DNA from: Mesorhizobium sp. AR02
GTDB lineage: Bacteria; Pseudomonadota; Alphaproteobacteria; Rhizobiales; Rhizobiaceae
DNA: 64,000 nucleotides
Reading direction: 5' to 3'
Assembly: GCF_024746835.1 (NCBI RefSeq)
Contig: NZ_CP080531.1
Coordinates: 6,902,001 to 6,966,000 of the forward strand
The position numbers and the translations under genes were made by a program. The notes beneath the pieces were generated by a model. That model was not told the DNA's origin. It worked only from the letters and a program-made list of their open reading frames with translations, and did no database searches. Of this stretch, positions 54,334-62,620 are shown piece after piece. The number at the start of each line of letters is the position of its first letter. The stretch's first letter is position 1.

Positions 54334-54825
54334 ATGGAAAGGGTTCTCGTCTCCGCCTGCCTGCTCGGCAGCCACGTCCGTTATAACGGCTCCTACCGGC
54401 TCAACAACCATCCGGTCCTGATGCGCTGGCAGGAGGAAGGGCGGGTCGTGCAAATCTGCCCAGAGGTTGCCGCAGGTTTCTCAACGCCACGTCCTCCGGC
54501 GGAAATTCGCGGTGCAGCCGACGCTGTGCTTCACGGCCAGGGTCGAGTGGTCGAGCAGACGGGAAATGATGTGACCGCACTTTATCTCGAAGCCGGGCAG
54601 CTTGCGCTCGAACTCGCCCGAGAAACAGGATGTCGCTACGCGGTTCTTACCGACGGCAGCCCGTCTTGCGGCAGCAGTTTCGTCTTTGACGGCAATTTTT
54701 CAGGCAAGCACGTAGCCGGTCGCGGCACGACCACCGCTCTCCTGGAAGCCAATGGCATTCGCGTCTTTTCGGAAGACAATATCGGCGACCTTGACGATCT
54801 CCTGAACAAGCGCGGCTCAGCCTGA
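54334..54825 (+). CDS. DUF523 family protein
   Basis: 163 residues. It has the DUF523 motifs VSACLLGSHVRYNGSYR, CPEVAAGFSTPRPPAEI, TDGSPSCGSSFV and FSEDNIGDLDDLL with several conserved Cys residues. The family is uncharacterised. It is preceded by GGGAGGAGC and lies in the operon-like run between BKACE and the acetyltransferase. Confidence 0.88.
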   Translation: MERVLVSACLLGSHVRYNGSYRLNNHPVLMRWQEEGRVVQICPEVAAGFSTPRPPAEIRGAADAVLHGQGRVVEQTGNDVTALYLEAGQLALELARETGCRYAVLTDGSPSCGSSFVFDGNFSGKHVAGRGTTTALLEANGIRVFSEDNIGDLDDLLNKRGSA

Positions 54826-54828
54826 TCC

Positions 54829-55356
54829 ATGGCAGACAAGATCCAGACCGCGAGCCGCGATACCGTCATCCGCCACGGCACCGTCGATGATGTCGAAACC
54901 ATCCACGCCGCACTCTTGCGCCTCGGCACCCATATCGGCGCGCATCAGGAGATCACGTCCACATCAGATGATCTCCGCACCTACGGCTTCGGCGAAAAGC
55001 CCGCCTTCTCGACGCTGATTGCCGAGGTGGGCGGCCAATTCGCCGGCCTGTGCCTGCATTTCCCGATCTTCTCGACCTGGATGGGGCGGCCTGGCGTCTA
55101 TGTGCAGGACCTCTATGTCGAGGATAGGTTTCGCGGCCGCAAGATCGGCGAGCGGTTGCTGCGGCGCGTTGCTGCTGAATGCCGCAAGGACGGTGGCGTC
55201 TATCTCAGACTTTCGGTCGACACCGACAATGAGGGCGCCAAGGCCTTCTATGAAAGGCTGGGCATTGCCTGGTCGAGTTACGAACAGACGCAGAAAATCC
55301 TCGGCGAGGCCTTTTTTGCCTTCGCCGACGCGCCGGAAAATGGGGAGCGGGAATGA
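54829..55356 (+). CDS. GNAT family N-acetyltransferase
   Basis: 175 residues, single GNAT domain: VIRHGTVDDVETIHAALL, VYVQDLYVEDRFRGRKIGERLL carrying the acetyl-CoA pyrophosphate-binding R/Q-x-x-G-x-G/A-like loop, and VDTDNEGAKAFYERLG. It resembles diamine/spermidine-type acetyltransferases in layout, though I cannot be certain. ATGA overlap with the downstream deacetylase gene suggests a functional pair. Confidence 0.9.
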   Translation: MADKIQTASRDTVIRHGTVDDVETIHAALLRLGTHIGAHQEITSTSDDLRTYGFGEKPAFSTLIAEVGGQFAGLCLHFPIFSTWMGRPGVYVQDLYVEDRFRGRKIGERLLRRVAAECRKDGGVYLRLSVDTDNEGAKAFYERLGIAWSSYEQTQKILGEAFFAFADAPENGERE

Positions 55357-56381
55357 AAGCCTTTTATGCCGAGGAGCAGAAGCGACACGACCCCAAGGCC
55401 TTCCTTTCCAGCGGTGCCGCGCAGCCCAATCCGGAAAAACCGGAGCGTGTCGAGAGATTGTTAGCCGGCGCAAAATCTGCCGGCTGCACGATCGAGCGGC
55501 CACGCAATCACGGCCTCGGTCCGGTTTCGGCGGTGCACACGCCCGAATATCTCGACTTCCTCGAACATATTTTCGAACGCTGGCAGCGCATCGAAGGCGC
55601 CTCGGCCGAAGTGATCCCCAACATCCATCCGATCGCTCGCAGCGGCTCCTATCCCGCCTCCGCCGTCGGACAGGCCGGCTACCATATGGCCGATACCGCC
55701 TGCCCGATCTCGGGCGAAACCTGGCAGAGCGCGCTGTGGAGCGCCTGGAGCGCGGTCGAGGCGGCGGAAACAGTGATGGCCGGAGCATCGGCCGCCTACG
55801 CACTGTGCCGTCCGCCCGGTCACCACGCCTTTGCCGATGTCGCCGGCGGCTTCTGTTTCATCAACAATTCGGCCGTTGCGGCACAAGTGCTGCGCAAACA
55901 GGTGGCGCGCGTGGCGATCCTTGATTTAGACCTGCATCACGGCAATGGCACGCAAGGCATTTTCTATGCCCGGCCCGATGTGCTCACCGTCTCGCTGCAT
56001 GCCGATCCGGTGCGCTTCTATCCGTTCTTCTGGGGTCACGCCGACGAACGTGGCGAAGGCCCGGGCCTCGGCTATAATTTCAACCTGCCCTTGCCGCGCA
56101 AATCCGCCGACGCGGCGTTTCTGGAGGCACTCGAGGTGGCGTTCCAGCGTATCCGCGCCTTTTCACCGGAAGCGCTGGTGATCGCGCTCGGTCTTGACGC
56201 CTTTGAGGGCGATCCGTTCGGCGGGCTTTCGGTGACGACGCCGGGATTCTCGCGCATCGGCGAGGCCATCGCCAAGCTCGGCCTGCCGACGGTCATCGTC
56301 CAGGAAGGCGGCTATCTCTGCGACGAACTCGGCGACAATCTTACCGCCTTCCTCACCGGCTTTGGCGGCAAGGCACGATAA
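55353..56381 (+). CDS. acetylpolyamine amidohydrolase-like deacetylase (HDAC superfamily)
   Basis: 342 residues, almost the length of bacterial APAH. The HDAC signatures are clear: LCRPPGHHAFADVAGGFCF, LDLDLHHGNGTQGIFY (Zn Asp and His), GLDAFEGDPFGG (Zn Asp) and the late EGGYLCDELG with the catalytic Tyr. It probably deacetylates N-acetylated amines or polyamines in the cytoplasm. Translationally coupled to the GNAT gene, giving an acetylation-deacetylation pair. Confidence 0.93.
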   Translation: MKAFYAEEQKRHDPKAFLSSGAAQPNPEKPERVERLLAGAKSAGCTIERPRNHGLGPVSAVHTPEYLDFLEHIFERWQRIEGASAEVIPNIHPIARSGSYPASAVGQAGYHMADTACPISGETWQSALWSAWSAVEAAETVMAGASAAYALCRPPGHHAFADVAGGFCFINNSAVAAQVLRKQVARVAILDLDLHHGNGTQGIFYARPDVLTVSLHADPVRFYPFFWGHADERGEGPGLGYNFNLPLPRKSADAAFLEALEVAFQRIRAFSPEALVIALGLDAFEGDPFGGLSVTTPGFSRIGEAIAKLGLPTVIVQEGGYLCDELGDNLTAFLTGFGGKAR

Positions 56382-56396
56382 GAATCCAGGATTGCG

Positions 56397-57665
56397 TCAG
56401 GATCGCTGCTGCCTGAGCATGGCGATCACCCGGTGCACGCTCTCCAGCGTCTCATCGATTTCGCCCGCCGTGTTGTAATGCGCGATGCCGATGCGCACGA
56501 CGCCCTGTTCGGCCGGAATGCCGAGCTGGTGGACGATCTCCCAGGCGTAGTTGTGACCGGACCACAGGAAGATGTTTTCGGCGTTCATCTGCCGAACGAT
56601 TGTTTCGGGCACGATGCCGTCGACGGTGAACGAGACCGTCGGCACGCGATCACCGAGCCGTTTCGGATCGGTGATGCCATGGATGGTCAGGCCTGAAATG
56701 TCGGACAGGCCGTCGATCAGCCTTTGCGCCAACGGGTTTTCATAGGCGATGGCGACTTCGAACGCCTTGGCGATCTTCTGCCTTCTTGAAGCACCCTCGC
56801 CCGCTGCCGCACCCAGTTCGGCAAAGTACTCGACCGCCGCCGTGAGGCCGGCCATCAGCTCGATCTGCGGCGTGCCAAGCTCGAACCGCTCTGGCAGGCC
56901 ATTGGACGAACAGCGGCATTTGTAGGGCTTCAGGCCATCGATGATTTCACGCCGTCCCAACAATATGCCCATATGCGGGCCGAAGAATTTGTAGGCCGAG
57001 CAGATCAGGAAATCGCAGCCGAGGTCTTGCACGTCGATCAGGCCATGCGGCGCGAACTGCACGGCGTCGACATAGACCAGCGCGCCAGCCTGTTTTGCGA
57101 TGGCAGTCAGGGACTTAACCCGGTTGATCGAGCCGGTCAGGTTCGAGGCATAATTCAATGCGACCAGCCGTACCTTGTCGGATAGCAGCCCGGCCAGCGT
57201 CGCTTCCTCGACCTGCCAGCTCCTTTCGTCGAACGGCAGCCAGCGCACGACGAGACCAAGGTCCTCGGCCAGTTGCAGCCAGGGCGAGACATTGCCCTCG
57301 TGATCCATGCGGGTGAGGATGATCTCGTCACCAGGCTTCAGCGTGCGGCCAAGCGTGCGCGACATGTGATAGGTCAGCGTCGTCATGTTGGCGCCGATGA
57401 TGATTTCCTCAGGGCTCGCCGCCCCAAGAAAATCGGCCATCGCCTGATGCGCCTCGTCGACGACAGCTTGAGCCGCGATCGTCGTTTCGAAATAGCCGCC
57501 GAGATTGGCATTGGTCGTCAGCAGGCAGCGCGACACCGCATCGGCGACAGCCTGCGGCACCTGCGTGCCGGCAGGGTTGTCGAGATAGATGCGGCGGCGC
57601 CCCTTGTCGGTCAGGGAAAGCGCTGGAAATTTTCCACGCACGGCCTCGATCGGAAAGTCCACCAT
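56397..57665 (-). CDS. class V aminotransferase, cysteine-desulfurase-like but without the catalytic Cys
   Basis: 422 residues from MVDFPIEAV, preceded by GGTGGAGACG. Fold type I features: PLP Lys in LICSAYKFFGPHMG, DHEGNVSPW and ALNYASNLTGSIN. Where SufS-type enzymes have R-x-G-H-H-C-A, this protein has WSGHNYAWE, with Tyr in place of the Cys. It resembles the VC1184-type subfamily as I recall it. It is therefore unlikely to be a desulfurase; racemase/epimerase or lyase chemistry is possible. Converges with the deacetylase gene. Confidence 0.87.
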   Translation of the reverse strand: MVDFPIEAVRGKFPALSLTDKGRRRIYLDNPAGTQVPQAVADAVSRCLLTTNANLGGYFETTIAAQAVVDEAHQAMADFLGAASPEEIIIGANMTTLTYHMSRTLGRTLKPGDEIILTRMDHEGNVSPWLQLAEDLGLVVRWLPFDERSWQVEEATLAGLLSDKVRLVALNYASNLTGSINRVKSLTAIAKQAGALVYVDAVQFAPHGLIDVQDLGCDFLICSAYKFFGPHMGILLGRREIIDGLKPYKCRCSSNGLPERFELGTPQIELMAGLTAAVEYFAELGAAAGEGASRRQKIAKAFEVAIAYENPLAQRLIDGLSDISGLTIHGITDPKRLGDRVPTVSFTVDGIVPETIVRQMNAENIFLWSGHNYAWEIVHQLGIPAEQGVVRIGIAHYNTAGEIDETLESVHRVIAMLRQQRS

Positions 57666-57712
57666 CGTCTCCACCCCTCTGTTATTGCTTGATAATTCTA
57701 TCGCCGAGCAGT

Positions 57713-58780
57713 TCAAGGGCAGGGATTGCCGACCCGCTGGTGGATCGCGTCCACCGCCTTCTGCATCTCTTCCGTCCAGACGACATCCGCCGAAGACAAT
57801 GCCATTTCGAGCTGCGGAATGGTCGTCGCGCCGACAATGTTCGACGTGACAAAAGGCCTGCTCGACACATAGGCGTTGGCAAACAGCGCCGGCTCCATGC
57901 CGAAGGAGCGCGCCAGCTCATTGTATTCGAGCAGCACTTCGGCTGCATTCGGCGTCTCGTAACGCTGGCCACGATTGAACAGTTGCGAGCGCGAGCCGTG
58001 CGGGCGCGCGCCATGGTCGTATTTGCCGGTCAAGTAGCCTTGCGCCAGTGGCGAATAGGGCAGCAGCGACACCTGTTCGCGCTCGCAGACCTCGGCAAGG
58101 TTCACCTCGAAGGTGCGGTTGACGAGATTGTAGGCATTCTGGATCGAGGTGAGTCGCGGGCCAACGCCCTTGTCCGCCGCGGCAAGGAACCGCATGACAC
58201 CCCAGGAACTCTCGTTCGACAGGCCGAAATGGCGGATCTTTCCTGCCTTCACCAGTTCATCGAAGACGCCAAGCGTCTCGGCGATCGGCGTTTCGTTGGC
58301 CGGCGCGCCGTCGGCATCGGCGCGCCGCCCCACTGCCCCGACACGCGTCGGATTGGCGCCCCAGGGGATGTCCCGCTCCGGCCAGTGGATTTGATAAAGG
58401 TCGAGATAGTCCGTGCCGAGCTTGGCCAGTGACTTGTCGACGGCGTCAAAGATATCGGCGCGCACCAATTGCGACGGCCTGTCGCCGCGAAACCAATCGC
58501 TGGCCGTGCGGCCGACGACCTTGGAGGCAAGGATCACCTTGTCGCGGTTGCCCTTGGCCTTCATCCAGCTGCCGATGATCTTCTCGGTTCGCCCCTGTGT
58601 CTCCGCCTTGGGCGGGATCGGATAGAGCTCGGCGGTGTCGATGAAATTGACGCCACGCGAAAAAGCCAGGTCCATCTGTGCGTGGCCTTCGGCCTCGGTG
58701 TTCTGCTGGCCCCAGGTCATGGAGCCCAGGCAGATCTGGGTGACAAGAAGATCGGTCCGACCGAGACGGCGTTTGTGCAT
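57713..58780 (-). CDS. aldo/keto reductase (Tas-like)
   Basis: 355 residues from MHKRRLGRTDLLVTQICLG. NADP-dependent TIM barrel; catalytic tetrad parts FIDTAELYP, KVILASKVVG and YLDLYQIHWP are present, and GLSNESSWG gives the late substrate contact. The family is broad and the substrate unknown. An upstream in-frame ATG at 58864 would add 28 residues of no known domain. Confidence 0.92.
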   Translation of the reverse strand: MHKRRLGRTDLLVTQICLGSMTWGQQNTEAEGHAQMDLAFSRGVNFIDTAELYPIPPKAETQGRTEKIIGSWMKAKGNRDKVILASKVVGRTASDWFRGDRPSQLVRADIFDAVDKSLAKLGTDYLDLYQIHWPERDIPWGANPTRVGAVGRRADADGAPANETPIAETLGVFDELVKAGKIRHFGLSNESSWGVMRFLAAADKGVGPRLTSIQNAYNLVNRTFEVNLAEVCEREQVSLLPYSPLAQGYLTGKYDHGARPHGSRSQLFNRGQRYETPNAAEVLLEYNELARSFGMEPALFANAYVSSRPFVTSNIVGATTIPQLEMALSSADVVWTEEMQKAVDAIHQRVGNPCP

Positions 58781-58895
58781 GGAATTCTGCTCCGGAGGGA
58801 AAGCGTGCGCAGGGAGGAGGCCGCATCTATAGGGAAAGCGGAGGCGCTCTCCAAGCCTCGCCATGCCGACTTTTGCGTGAGCCAGCAGTGTTCAG

Positions 58896-59267
58896 CTAGC
58901 GGCGGGCACCGGTCACCGCGCGGCGCTTGGCCTCGTCGATCAGCATGTTGGCGACCTGCATGCGGATCATGGCGCGCTGGCGCAGGTGCGGGGCGACGCG
59001 ATCGGGATGGTTGGTGAAAGCAAAGCTGCGGCGCATGCGGCCGAAATCGGCGGCGCTCTTGGGCTGGTTCAATCCCAGTTCGGCCGCGATCGATTCCGGA
59101 TCGATCGGCGGCAGTCTTTCCTCGGGCTTCGGGTCCTCGGCAGCGAGGGCCAGCTTGGCGTGTTCGAGCAAGGCGGCGAATTCGCTCGCCAGATCAGCAC
59201 CGGCCTCGCGATACTCGGCGGCCGATACCTTGATGCGGCCGGAATGGAGTTCATCGGCGACCGACAA
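58896..59267 (-). CDS. J-domain-like protein; coding frame extends upstream without a usual start
   Basis: From the TTG at 59267 the protein has 123 residues, ending in a J-domain-like helix II/HPD/helix III region: MRRSFAFTNHPDRVAPHLRQ, then MIRMQVANMLIDEAKRRA. The same frame continues for 41 more protein-like residues (ATSAKRDFASLLDDLF ... RPSIPFDY) to an ATC at 59390, five bases after a strong GGGGGAGG. No ATG, GTG or TTG lies between. A longer product starting at ATC is plausible. The HPD motif implies a DnaK partner. Confidence 0.8.
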   Translation of the reverse strand: MSVADELHSGRIKVSAAEYREAGADLASEFAALLEHAKLALAAEDPKPEERLPPIDPESIAAELGLNQPKSAADFGRMRRSFAFTNHPDRVAPHLRQRAMIRMQVANMLIDEAKRRAVTGARR

Positions 59268-59390
59268 ATAGTCGAAAGGAATGGACGGACGCGCGCCGGC
59301 CTCGTCGCCCTCGATGCCGTCGCCCTTGTCGGAGGCAACGAAGAGGTCGTCGAGCAGCGAAGCGAAATCACGCTTGGCGCTGGTAGCGAT

Positions 59391-59743
59391 GTCAGCCTCC
59401 CCCTTGCCTGACTGTCAGGTTTCCAGACCATAGAACCGGCTCGTTAAAAATACATACCATTGATCTTAACGAATTTAGTTTTCGAAGGGTCGTGACCGGC
59501 GCCTCAGACAAAAAGCCGGACTGCACTTTCATGCAGCCCGGAAATTCGCCAGGAGTGGCGAGGAAAAACTGGCCATGTGCCAGCGTCGAAGCCTACGGTT
59601 CGTGCGGCGCAGAAGTTTCAGTGGGCCGCAAAGAAATTTTATGAAAATCATCCGGACATAGCAGGCATGCAAATGCTGCACTGCACAATTGTCACGATTC
59701 CCCTATATTGGCTGGCGTGGAGGACCAACCAGGAGCCTGAATC
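59391..59743. other. intergenic region with promoter-like and terminator-like signals
   Basis: About 350 bases between the J-domain frame and the DUF1127 gene. Contents: a terminator-like hairpin (59516-59541) reading leftwards, and a TATATT sequence (59704) that may belong to the DUF1127 promoter, though no convincing -35 was found. A short open frame overlapping the DUF1127 start has no support as a gene. Confidence 0.5.
59516..59541 (-). terminator. orphan intrinsic-terminator-like hairpin
   Basis: Stem CCGG-A-CTGCA/TGCAG-C-CCGG with a six-base loop. Read on the minus strand it is followed directly by CTTTTTG. No minus-strand gene ends here, so it may close a small transcript starting to the right. 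Confidence 0.5.
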
Positions 59744-59908
59744 ATGGGTTTCTTCACGGAAATGTTCGCCCGGCCGCGCCCGCAGGAACATCTGAGATAT
59801 CGCGCAGCACTGGCGCTGCTTCATTCGATGAGCAATGCCGACCGCGCCGATATCGGCATCAAGCCCGCCGATTTTCCGCGCATCGCCCGCGAAATGTCCA
59901 TCCGCTAA
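59744..59908 (+). CDS. DUF1127 (YjiS-like) miniprotein
   Basis: 54 residues from MGFFTEMFARPRPQEHLRY, preceded by AGGAGCC. The C-terminal half SMSNADRADIGIKPADFPRI matches the DUF1127 core in a variant form (ADIGI in place of RDIGL). A strong perfect hairpin follows directly. Soluble small protein; role unknown. Confidence 0.78.
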   Translation: MGFFTEMFARPRPQEHLRYRAALALLHSMSNADRADIGIKPADFPRIAREMSIR

Positions 59909-59917
59909 GCAGCTAGC

Positions 59918-59947
59918 GAGATGTCCCGGACCAATCCGGGACATCTC
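59918..59947. terminator. bidirectional terminator hairpin
   Basis: A perfect 13-base-pair stem GAGATGTCCCGGA/TCCGGGACATCTC with loop CCAA lies between the DUF1127 gene and the convergent DUF1993 gene. No long T-run follows on either side, but stem strength and position favour a shared terminator. Confidence 0.6.
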
Positions 59948-59958
59948 AAAGCCTAGTG

Positions 59959-60465
59959 TCAACGCGATCCGAGGAATGTCGCCTTGCCCAGCGGCACGCC
60001 ATTGTGGCGAAGGATGTCGTAAGCGGTGGTCAGGTGGAAATAGAAATTGGGCATGGCCACATGCAGCAGATACTGCATGCCGCCCAACGTCGTTTCGCGG
60101 CCACCAAGCTTCAACTCGATCACCTTGTCGTCGGAACCGTCGATATCGGCTGGCGAAAAAGTCGCCAGAAGCGCGAGCGTCTTGGCTATCCGCGCCTCGA
60201 GATCGGCAAAGCTCGCCTCATTGTCCTCGTATTTCGGTACCTCGCGGCCGGCGAGCCGCGACGGCGCGCCCTTGGCATGGTCGGTGGCGATCTGCACCTG
60301 CCTGGTCAAGGCGAACATGTCGGGTGCAAGCCGCGCCGTCAAAAACACCTGCGGGTCGATCTTGCGGTCAAGCGCATTCTGTTCGGCAGCCGCCAGCACA
60401 CTGGAAAGTGCTTTCAGCCTGGCTGAAAACACGGGCACGGATGCCTCATACATCGATATGGTCAC
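59959..60465 (-). CDS. DUF1993 family protein
   Basis: 168 residues from a GTG preceded by GGGAGATTTGAC. It shows the DUF1993 order: SMYEASVPVFSARLKALSSV, FLTARLAPDMFALTRQVQIA, KYEDNEASFADLEARIAKTL and YLLHVAMPNFYFHLTTAYDILR, a helical DinB-like bundle. Function unknown. Converges with the DUF1127 gene. Confidence 0.87.
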   Translation of the reverse strand: MTISMYEASVPVFSARLKALSSVLAAAEQNALDRKIDPQVFLTARLAPDMFALTRQVQIATDHAKGAPSRLAGREVPKYEDNEASFADLEARIAKTLALLATFSPADIDGSDDKVIELKLGGRETTLGGMQYLLHVAMPNFYFHLTTAYDILRHNGVPLGKATFLGSR

Positions 60466-60607
60466 GTCAAATCTCCCTGTCCGGCCTGAACGGCGGCGCA
60501 GGGGACCTAGCGCCTGCGCGCACGATTCTTCAAGCGCCGTGGGCTCCGCGTCACCACGCCGCCGCAATCGCTGTGGTAGAATTTCCGTTATCGAGCGGAG
60601 ATTCCCG

Positions 60608-61660
60608 ATGAGACGCGTCCTTCTCGCAGCGACTGCCCTTCTCTCCCTTGCCATATCCGGCCAAGCGGCGTTGGCCGCCGACGACGCGCCCGAAGCGCCC
60701 TATGTCGACGACCGGTCTAGCGCCGAGGCGGTCATCCGCTCGCTCTACAGCGCCATCAACCGGCACGAATTCGCCCGGGCCTGGGGTTATTACGGCGATG
60801 CAAAGCCGGCTAAGGATTTCGACAGTTTCGTCAAGGGCTATGACGGTACCGACAAGGTGGAAGTCGCGACCGGTGCCATTTCAGACGAAGGTGCCGCCGG
60901 CAGCATCTTCTACAACGTCCCGGTCGCCATCCGTGCCACCGACAAGAGCGGCGGCGAGAAGGTCTTTGCCGGCTGCTATACGCTGCGCCAGGTGAATGCC
61001 CAAATCCAGGCCGTGCCACCCTTCGATCCGATCCACATTGAAAAGGGCGCGCTGAAACCCTCACCCGCCAACTTCGAGGAAGCGCTGCCGCCAAGCTGCG
61101 GCGAAGGCCCGCCGCGGCCGAAGAAGGATACGGCACTTGAGCAGGCCAAGAAGGCATTTCTGGCGACCTATGGCAACCAGTGCGACAAGCAGTTCCTGGG
61201 TGATGAGCCGGAGATTTTCTCAATCAAGTACAAGGACAAGGATGCAAAGCCCGGCGACCCCGACAAGGAAACACGGCTGTTCCATTTCTCCTGTTCGGCC
61301 GCGGCCTACAATGAAAGTTCGGTGTACTACATGACCGACGAGTTGTCGGCTGTGCAGCAATTGCAGTTCGCCGAACCCAAGATGGACATCCGTTACGAGA
61401 ACAATGACAGCGATGGCAAATTGCTGGGCATGAGCATCGTCGGCTTCGAGACGACCGGTTGGGCGGTCAATTCCAACTATGATCCGGACACCCACACCAT
61501 CACCACCTTCAACAAGTGGCGTGGCGTCGGCGATGCCTCCGACTCGGGAACCTATCTGTTCCGCAACGGCGATTTCTCGCTGGTCCAGTACGATGTCGAT
61601 GCGTCTTATGACGGCGAGGAAAACCCGCAGACGGTCGTCGACTATAACACCGCGCCTTGA
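60608..61660 (+). CDS. exported DUF1176-like protein
   Basis: 350 residues. The signal peptide is MRRVLLAATALLSLAISGQAALA. The N-terminal domain holds AEAVIRSLYSAINRHEFARAWGYY; a second part from about residue 185 (AKKAFLATYGNQCDKQFLG, FHFSCSAAAYNESSVYY) fits the DUF1176-type. Several Cys residues could form disulfides in the periplasm. Function unknown. Many small repeats of Asp-Lys-Asp occur around YKDKDAKPGDPDKE, possibly a cation-binding loop. Confidence 0.8.
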   Translation: MRRVLLAATALLSLAISGQAALAADDAPEAPYVDDRSSAEAVIRSLYSAINRHEFARAWGYYGDAKPAKDFDSFVKGYDGTDKVEVATGAISDEGAAGSIFYNVPVAIRATDKSGGEKVFAGCYTLRQVNAQIQAVPPFDPIHIEKGALKPSPANFEEALPPSCGEGPPRPKKDTALEQAKKAFLATYGNQCDKQFLGDEPEIFSIKYKDKDAKPGDPDKETRLFHFSCSAAAYNESSVYYMTDELSAVQQLQFAEPKMDIRYENNDSDGKLLGMSIVGFETTGWAVNSNYDPDTHTITTFNKWRGVGDASDSGTYLFRNGDFSLVQYDVDASYDGEENPQTVVDYNTAP

Positions 61661-61688
61661 ACGCTAAGGGACTTCCCGGCAGCGTCGA

Positions 61689-62588
61689 TCAAGGCGCCTT
61701 CGACAGCATCCAGTTCAGCGTGCCGCGCCAGTCGACCATGCGGATCGGCGTGCCGTGCGTGCCTGTCTCGAAGCGGACGAAGCGGGTCGGATAGGGATAG
61801 GCTTTCGACCTGGCGATGATGGAGCGGAAGAAGGCTTCCTGGTTCGCCACGGGAAAGACCACGTCATGGCTGCCCTGGCCGAAGAAGACCGGGACATGAC
61901 GCCTGAAGGCGGGACTTGCGAGAAAACTGTCGTCCCACAGCGATCCGAGCAGCAACAGCCCGTTGATGCGCCGGCCGGTATCGTTGCGAGCAGCAAGCTT
62001 CCAGCACAGCGCACCACCCATCGAGCCGCAGGCGACGAAGATCTTCGCGCCCGGCGACTGTTCGGCATAGTGGTCAATCAGGGCCGCGACCTGTGCGGCG
62101 CCCTTGTCGCCAAAATCGGGGAAATCCGGCGAGAGATAGAGCCCGCCATTGCCGGCCATCAAATTCTTGATGCGGTTGAAATTGCCACCGAAAGTGAAAT
62201 CGTCGACGCCCTGCTTGCGGCTGCCGCCCTGCCCGTGCAGGTAAAGCACAATGACGGCGGCACCTTCCGTCTTGCCGACCGCGACGTGCCTGACATCGCC
62301 GGCGTCGGTCTTCAGCATCAGGTCCTGCTGCACTTTGCGCACACCGGTGTCGGTGTATTGCGCATGCACGCGCTTTTCCGGCACCTCGTCGCGCTGGTTG
62401 ATGTCGCGCATTTCGCGATAGTCGATGACCGTATAGGCGCCGTTGCTGTCGGACGAGAGCGCGGGCGGGTAGGCGAAGAGATCGTCCTTGAAGGGTTTTA
62501 GTTCGAGCGCGTTGGCGTGGCCGGCGACGCAAACAAAAAATGCCGCGGCCAGGAAGGCGTTGAGTGGAGCAAGGAAACGAAAAGCCAT
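61689..62588 (-). CDS. secreted alpha/beta hydrolase
   Basis: 299 residues with a signal peptide (about 1-28, HANA). The fold contains IVLYLHGQGGSRKQGVDDF, an elbow ACGSMGGALCW with Ser, FFGQGSHDVVFP (Asp) and GTHGTPIRM (His). Periplasmic; dienelactone-hydrolase- or esterase-like, substrate unknown. Converges with the DUF1176-like gene. Confidence 0.85.
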   Translation of the reverse strand: MAFRFLAPLNAFLAAAFFVCVAGHANALELKPFKDDLFAYPPALSSDSNGAYTVIDYREMRDINQRDEVPEKRVHAQYTDTGVRKVQQDLMLKTDAGDVRHVAVGKTEGAAVIVLYLHGQGGSRKQGVDDFTFGGNFNRIKNLMAGNGGLYLSPDFPDFGDKGAAQVAALIDHYAEQSPGAKIFVACGSMGGALCWKLAARNDTGRRINGLLLLGSLWDDSFLASPAFRRHVPVFFGQGSHDVVFPVANQEAFFRSIIARSKAYPYPTRFVRFETGTHGTPIRMVDWRGTLNWMLSKAP

Positions 62589-62620
62589 GGCCCACGCATG
62601 CGTAATTCAGCCTGGGTTTG

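Noticed and set aside
59577..59795. Plus-strand open frame preceding and overlapping the DUF1127 start
   Set aside because: No ribosome-binding site and no domain, and it overlaps a well-supported miniprotein in another frame.
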